From NCBI GenBank assembly GCA_000310025.1, contig FN649741.1, forward strand, positions 58,589 to 122,588: DNA of 64,000 nt, given 5' to 3'. Under the pieces are notes generated by a model, which had not been told where the DNA came from, made no database searches, and worked only from the letters and a program-made list of their open reading frames with translations. The DNA comes from Ectocarpus siliculosus (lineage: Eukaryota > Sar > Phaeophyceae > Ectocarpales > Ectocarpaceae). This document shows positions 61,973-64,000 of the stretch, piece by piece (within the stretch, counting starts at the first letter, position 1; the number at the start of each line of letters is the position of its first letter). A program made the translations under genes and the position numbers.

Positions 61973-62171
61973 CCTTCACAGGGGACACGGCGCAGTGTCT
62001 ATTGACAGCTTGCTGGTTTGTTAAACATATTTGGAATGATATCGTAAAAATCATGGAAGATGGAACGAAGTCTACAGCAGCAGACATCATCACTCGTTTT
62101 TCAAGTTGCATACGGGAAGTTTCCGAGAACTTTCTTTTCTCGTCAAAGGGCTAAGCACCGCTCTTTTTCAA

Positions 62172-63590
62172 AGGGAAATAGACACAAGTGGGTATACCCA
62201 CCCCTTTCTCGGACAAAAGTGGGTACTCGAAAATCCAGCGCGCGCGCACTCCATAGGCGACCCCCAAACGACTCAAAACCCCATTCTGACACCTGGGCGA
62301 CACAGCCAGGGACCATACACAGCACGGGCATCGTTTTTTTCCCACTTCTAGGCACACCTTTGGCCCTAATACCGCCGACGCGCGCAAGTCCTCACCAGAG
62401 TGCCCACTTATGTCCGACATCGCGGTGGGTATACCCACCGGCGTCAACTAATTTTTTCATGTACCCACTTGTGTCTGTATTTTGACCCACTTTTGTCCAA
62501 ATTGTACCCACTTTTGTCCACTTACGGACGGCGGAAATCGAGCGGAAATCGACCTCCACGTCACCGCACGGCAGAACATCGAATAGCCTCGGAACGTCTC
62601 AGAACCTCCCAACACCGTATGTATCCATGGCATCTTTCCTATCCATGGCTGCCGACTGCGGACCGACCACGGAACATGTCAGAAACATGCCAGACCCCTT
62701 CGGTACCGGCACGGGAAGATACCAGGCACGGGAAGATACCCGCGGCAAGCCTACTGTTGTCGTGACGAGTCGGTGTGCACTCGTCGTGGTGGTTGGTGTT
62801 TTTGTGTGTGTGCGTTGTTGCTGTTTGCGCGTCTTTTTGTTCTGTATGCGCGACCCGTTGGTTGTGTTGTCCGTTGTATGTCACGCATTTATTTGTGGCG
62901 TGCCGTTAGTGCGCTGCTTGCCGGGCTTGCCNNNNNNNNNNNNNNNNNNNNNNNNNNNNNNNNNNNNNNNNNNNNNNNNNNNNNNNNNNNNNNNNNNNNN
63001 NNNNNNNNNNNNNNNNNNNNNNNNNNNNNNNCCGTGCCTGGTATCTTCCCGTGCCGGTACCGAAGGGGTCTGGCATGTTTCTGACATGTTCCGTGGTCGG
63101 TCCGCAGTCGGCAGCCATGGATAGGAAAGATGCCATGGATACGGTGTTGGGAGGTTCTGAGACGTTCCGAGGCTATTCGATGTTCTGCCGTGCGGTGACG
63201 TGGAGGTCGATTTCCGCTCGATTTCCGCCGTCCGTAAGTGGACAAACGTGGGTACAATTTGGACAAACGTGGATCAAAATACAGACACAAGTGGGTACAT
63301 GAAAAAATTAGTTGACGCCGGTGGGTATACCCACCGCGATGTCGGACATAAGTGGGCACTCTGGTGAGGACTTGCGCGCGTCGGCGGTATTAGGGCCAAA
63401 GGTGTGCCTAGAAGTGGGAAAAAAACGATGCCCGTGCTGTGTATGGTCCCTGGCTGTGTCGCCCAGGTGTCAGAATGGGGTTTTGAGTCGTTTGGGGGTC
63501 GCCTATGAAGTGCGCACGCGCTGGATTTTCGAGTACCCACTTTTGTCCGAGAAAGGGGTGGGTATACCCACTTGTGTCTATTTCCCTTTT
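62172..63590. repeat. Long inverted repeat (arms about 560 bp) around the assembly gap
   Basis: Left arm 62172-62733 and right arm 63032-63590 are near-identical inverted complements (examples: 'cacaagtgggtatacccacc', 'tcggtaccggcacgggaaga', 'catggcatctttcc'). The outer ends repeat 'gtgggtatacccac'. Only a few differences were noticed (for example 'acttttgtccaaa' against 'acaaacgtgggta' complement). The centre is 198 bp of GT-rich sequence plus 100 Ns. Open frames inside mirror each other and are not genes. Confidence 0.9.
62932..63031. other. Assembly gap (100 N)
   Basis: Exactly 100 Ns, the usual placeholder for a gap of unknown size. The right arm of the inverted repeat starts at its first base after the gap. 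Confidence 1.
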
Positions 63591-64000
63591 TCAAATCAAT
63601 TGTTGAATTTCACGGACAGTAGGTGTTTCCCGCCGTTTTTTTGAATTTGCAAAACGTATTTGATCCTTTGGGGTAACGTATCAGTGATGTTTACAGCAGT
63701 AGATGAGAATGGTACACCTGGTGCATGGTAGGTAGGCCATAGCAGTCAGTTTGTATCATGTTAGCTTGTTTCTTGCTATGTTTGGTGTTGGAAAACAAAC
63801 ACCATCAGTAGAGCACGGAAAGTTTTCAAATGATTTACATCCAATGTGTGTGTGGCGGTTGTTGTCAACTTCCCTGGTGTTCCTCAGAGCGGTTTGTCGA
63901 GATATCTTGTCGCAACCATGTCGTAATCACGTTGTAGAGCATCCGTCATGAAGGTCAGCAGCAGCAGCGAGTAGCAGTTGGTCTCTCCGTGTGGAGCAGT
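63591..64000. other. Right-edge stretch, nothing recognised
   Basis: No exon or repeat family identified apart from a short CAG run near 63958. Confidence 0.4.

Noticed and set aside
62627-63359. Several open frames running through the N block
   Set aside because: They are mirror images in the inverted repeat and are extended artificially by Ns.

Overview
This is nuclear DNA of a photosynthetic stramenopile, most likely a brown alga close to Ectocarpus (inference). Supporting signs are two fucoxanthin chlorophyll a/c-binding (FCP/LHCF) genes, a Psb31-type extrinsic photosystem II gene with a bipartite plastid presequence, plastid-type presequences with an 'AFV' motif, small exons separated by long introns, abundant CTG/CAG microsatellites, a TTAGGG telomere-type repeat, and a leucine-rich-repeat locus whose repeats are split over small exons. 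No bacterial or organellar genes were seen. Gene models were built by joining exons at GT/AG borders whose phases agree, guided by known family sequences. No alignment or expression data were available.

Layout. 1-865: reverse-transcriptase part of a LINE (minus), cut by the window edge. 1157-2057: two N-terminal exons of a TRAM-domain RNA methyltransferase (minus). It is divergent from a complete TRM10 tRNA methyltransferase gene at 2347-4442 (plus), whose 3' end is tandemly duplicated. 4700-10400: no supportable gene. 10411-11411: Psb31 (minus). 12621-20463: a 12-exon DDX1 RNA helicase (minus), divergent from a tRNA-dihydrouridine synthase from 20810 (plus). 26778-39095: a copine gene of at least 14 exons (plus), whose introns are full of microsatellites and minisatellites. 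41584-44393: intact four-exon FCP gene (minus). 46658-47002: small WW-like protein (minus). 50301-52793: second FCP gene (plus) with the same four-exon structure but no GT donor after exon 1. 52794-56356: repeats, including a candidate 584-bp TIR element. 56357-59417: LRR gene (minus) with at least three in-frame stops, called a pseudogene. 62170-63592: long inverted repeat around a 100-N assembly gap.

Themes. The first 24 kb holds four RNA-modification or tRNA-processing genes in two divergent pairs (TRAM methyltransferase/TRM10 and DDX1/DUS), unusual clustering for a eukaryote. Psb31 and the FCP genes belong to the plastid photosynthetic apparatus: photosystem II lumenal side and light harvesting. 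The copine is predicted to be lipid-anchored at its N terminus, like plant BONZAI copines. No wholly new multi-gene system is evident. The strongest leads are the tRNA-modification cluster, the FCP copy with a lost splice donor, the decayed LRR cassette locus, and a partial copine exon duplication.
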